Positions 62,118 through 64,000 of a stretch of DNA of 64,000 nt are shown one piece after another. This DNA is from Phycomyces blakesleeanus NRRL 1555(-) (taxonomy: Eukaryota; Mucoromycota; Mucoromycetes; Mucorales; Phycomycetaceae), in NCBI RefSeq assembly GCF_001638985.1, contig NW_017265135.1:248001-312000 (forward strand), read 5' to 3'. Position 1 is the first letter of the stretch; every line of letters begins with the position of its first letter. The notes beneath the pieces were generated by a model, which did no database searches, was not told the origin of the DNA, and worked only from the letters and a program-made list of their open reading frames with translations. The translations under genes were made by a program, and so were the position numbers.

Positions 62118-62318
62118 CTAAAGATGTGACTGTGATTGTAAATATTTAACCGATATGGAAATGTGATTAAAATAAAAAGGAAAAGGGTTGTTGGCTGACG
62201 GCTGACCAAATCTATCATACACCTGCCACAAATAATTTTTGAGATCCATATTTGTTGTGAGCCCAGCATAGTTGGTGGCTACCACACAGACTTTTTTACT
62301 GTCTTTAATAAAAGACAA
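62118..62318 (-). other. Coding-like fragment of unknown origin
   Basis: A 66-residue open frame on the minus strand includes KVCVVATNYAGLTTN and LKNYLWQVYDRFGQP, less AT-biased in amino acids than chance frames nearby. I do not recognise it and see no clear partner exons. It may be a decayed piece of a mobile element, given the gypsy remnant nearby. Confidence 0.25.
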
Positions 62319-63109
62319 AAAGTCTAAAGAATAATTGCTTGTTTAAAATCTGCTTGATCATATTATTATTTAGTTTATTACCTTGTGTATCGCCATCGAC
62401 TTGCTTCAGCTATCCGAACGAGTCATACTTTTGTAAATCTCGCTCGAAGAAGCTTTTCTTTGCACTGCTGCAAGGCGAAACAGACATCTTGTCAGCAAGT
62501 GGCCGTTGGTGGAGTATGACAGCCATTATCTGAAGGAGGGCTGCTCTATTGATACTTGGGATTGTAGATTTTCTACAATACACAATTATATTATATCGAT
62601 CTTCCTTTAATTGGTTGATGAGTGCATGGTGTCTTGTCAATATTGCTACTATGTTTTTCGCAAGATTAACTACAAAACTGGAGTTAATTTATTTTGTTTT
62701 CCTTGGAGTACTATATTCAAGCTTTCCATACTAATTTTTATCCAAGACATCCATCAGTTTGCGTTCTGCATTTCTGGATGTTTCTGGGTTGTCGAAAGCA
62801 AGGACCAATGGACAAGGACGACAATGTGTAGAAATCTTGGTTGAGCAATTTTTTCGAATTGCTGCAAATGTCTCATTAAACGAGCCTGTCCTGTGTGTTG
62901 CCTTTTACAGGGCACTAAACAAAGAAATAAAAGACGAGTGACTATGAATGAGCATGTCGAAATTAGAAACAGAATTGACAACTGTTTTCAAGAACATCGC
63001 ATAAGACGATCAAAATGTCTACGTCTATATTTTACGTCACTGTTGTATTTCATAAGCACCAGTCCTTACGGCATCATCAATCCTTAGCTAATCCAGTGGT
63101 CTGGTACTA
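62319..63109. other. Region of broken frames, possibly decayed gag
   Basis: Several short frames interrupted by stops. Its position just 5' of the gag zinc-knuckle remnant suggests it may be the rest of a gypsy gag gene, but I cannot show homology. Confidence 0.3.
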
Positions 63110-63970
63110 ATGGAAATCGATGCTCTCTGAGTAACTCCAAGAGACTCCTTGTCCCAAATTAAAAAAGATTGTTGTCGTAATCAAGGTTTATGTTTGTATT
63201 GTGGTTAATCTGGTCATATGATCCGCCGATGTTCTGCTAAATCTGTTCCGTCAGTGAGCGTTCATGTCACCTACGTCAGGTAAAATATCTGAACGTGATG
63301 TCTCAGTAAGGATGAAAACAATGAACCATCCTTCTTGTAAGTCCTAAGTAGGACAGGACAAAGAAGAAAGACTGCAAAAGGTGCTAGGTGCTTTAACAAG
63401 ACAAGACAAATAGACCAAAGCCAAAGTGGACAGGAAGAGTTCGAAAGAAAGAAAGGCAGTTTAATATATTTTATTGCTTGACGTATTACAGGTATTTTAC
63501 TCATGGAAAGAAGTGTAGAGCTATATATGAATTATATAAAATAAAACGTATGCATTATGAAGTTGTCAAAGGATGTCAGAGCTGTTCATGTGGCCTTTTC
63601 CCTTCCACTAAATCCTCCTGTCTGTGAACTCCTGACCACATCTGAAAACCATATTATCCCCCCTTGTATACTTGGCATTCAACAATGAATCAATCAAGCA
63701 CTCGAGTACTCGTTGATTCAGATACTCACTATAGCTTTATTAGTCAAGAAACGTAAGATACCCACAAGAAATAAAGATATCCCTTTGTCTATTTATGTTG
63801 ACGATGGCCGTGAACTTGATGGTGGAGCTATTACAAGAGAAACTTTATCTGTCAAATTGTTTGTGGGAAAACACTTTGAGCTGACAAGTTTTCATGTTCT
63901 TTCAATATCAACATATCCTATAATTCTTGGCACAAATTGGCGTGCCCGGGATGATGGTTTTCTATTATAG
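63110..63970 (+). pseudogene. Broken Ty3/gypsy retrotransposon gag zinc knuckle and aspartic protease
   Basis: A frame of 58 codons (63110-63283) begins MEIDAL, as in gypsy gag tails, and contains a CCHC knuckle (CLYCG, then GHMIRRC). It has in-frame stops at 63128-63130 and inside the knuckle at 63206-63208. A protease part follows. TRVLVDS then SFISQ stands at about 63700-63750, where the usual Asp-Ser-Gly active site reads Asp-Ser-Asp, and the frame stops at 63754. The rest continues in another frame (63763-63970: IPLSIYVDDGRELDGG, then FHVLSISTYPIILGTNW). About 400 bp between the two parts is unexplained and may hold an insertion. No reverse transcriptase lies in the window. Confidence 0.8.
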
Positions 63971-64000
63971 TAGTAATACTATTAATATCATATTTATACA

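Noticed and set aside
1..64000. tRNA, rRNA or CRISPR array
   Set aside because: I looked for B-box-like GGTTCGANTCC sequences, rRNA landmarks and regularly spaced repeats on both strands and saw none. A covariance-model scan would be more sensitive.

Overview
The window is nuclear DNA from a filamentous fungus, most likely an early-diverging one (Mucoromycota, probably Mucorales). The base composition is AT-rich. Genes are cut by many short GT-AG introns, mostly 45-75 nt. All the core proteins are fungal (Rom2-type Rho GEF, Noc2, Med14, YGR125W-type SulP carrier, D-2-hydroxyglutarate dehydrogenase). One gene belongs to a family I associate with Mucorales genomes. The Twinkle-like mitochondrial helicase is unexpected for a Dikarya fungus. 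I cannot name the species from sequence alone. No tRNA, rRNA, CRISPR array or prokaryote-style operon was seen.

Layout. 0.7-4.4 kb (-): SulP anion carrier with STAS and cyclic-nucleotide-binding-like domains. 4.6-5.6 kb (+): Wss1-type DNA-protein crosslink protease. 5.8-9.7 kb (-): Ctf18 clamp-loader subunit. 10.0 kb: a small MITE. 11.2-13.2 kb (+): lineage-specific protein of unknown function. 13.8-14.4 kb: tandem 180-bp repeat with a covarying hairpin, then two more hairpins. 14.9-19.0 kb (-): full-length ABCB transporter. 19.0-24.2 kb: AT-rich gene desert. 24.2-26.4 kb (-): D-2-hydroxyglutarate dehydrogenase. 26.7-28.7 kb (+): DHA1-type MFS carrier. 29.4-31.5 kb (+): PPR protein. 31.7-34.0 kb (-): Twinkle-like helicase. 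35.0-39.7 kb (+): Mediator subunit Med14. 41.4-45.7 kb (-): Rho1 GEF (DEP-DH-PH-CNH). 46.3-47.3 kb (+): intronless protein with an alkyladenine-glycosylase-like signature. 47.4-48.4 kb (-): SIKE/FGFR1OP2-like coiled coil. 48.8-51.0 kb (-): copper amine oxidase. 54.9-57.4 kb (+): Noc2. 58.9-61.3 kb (+): secreted/membrane kelch protein. 63.1-64.0 kb (+): broken Ty3/gypsy gag-protease.

The gene mix is mostly housekeeping and neighbours are independently transcribed. Some adjacent genes share a theme. Wss1 and Ctf18 (replication and DNA-protein crosslink repair) are convergent. The PPR protein and Twinkle (both with mitochondrial-type N-termini) are convergent. Several head-to-head pairs have compact shared upstream regions (SulP/Wss1, D2HGDH/MFS, Twinkle/Med14, Rho GEF/AAG-like).

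The best leads for new biology are: the AAG-like protein at 46.3 kb; the tandem 180-bp element with compensatory stem changes; the Twinkle that keeps its primase-type zinc-binding cysteines; recurrent 14- and 22-nt microexons, one of which splits a protease active site; and the uncharacterised protein at 11.2 kb.
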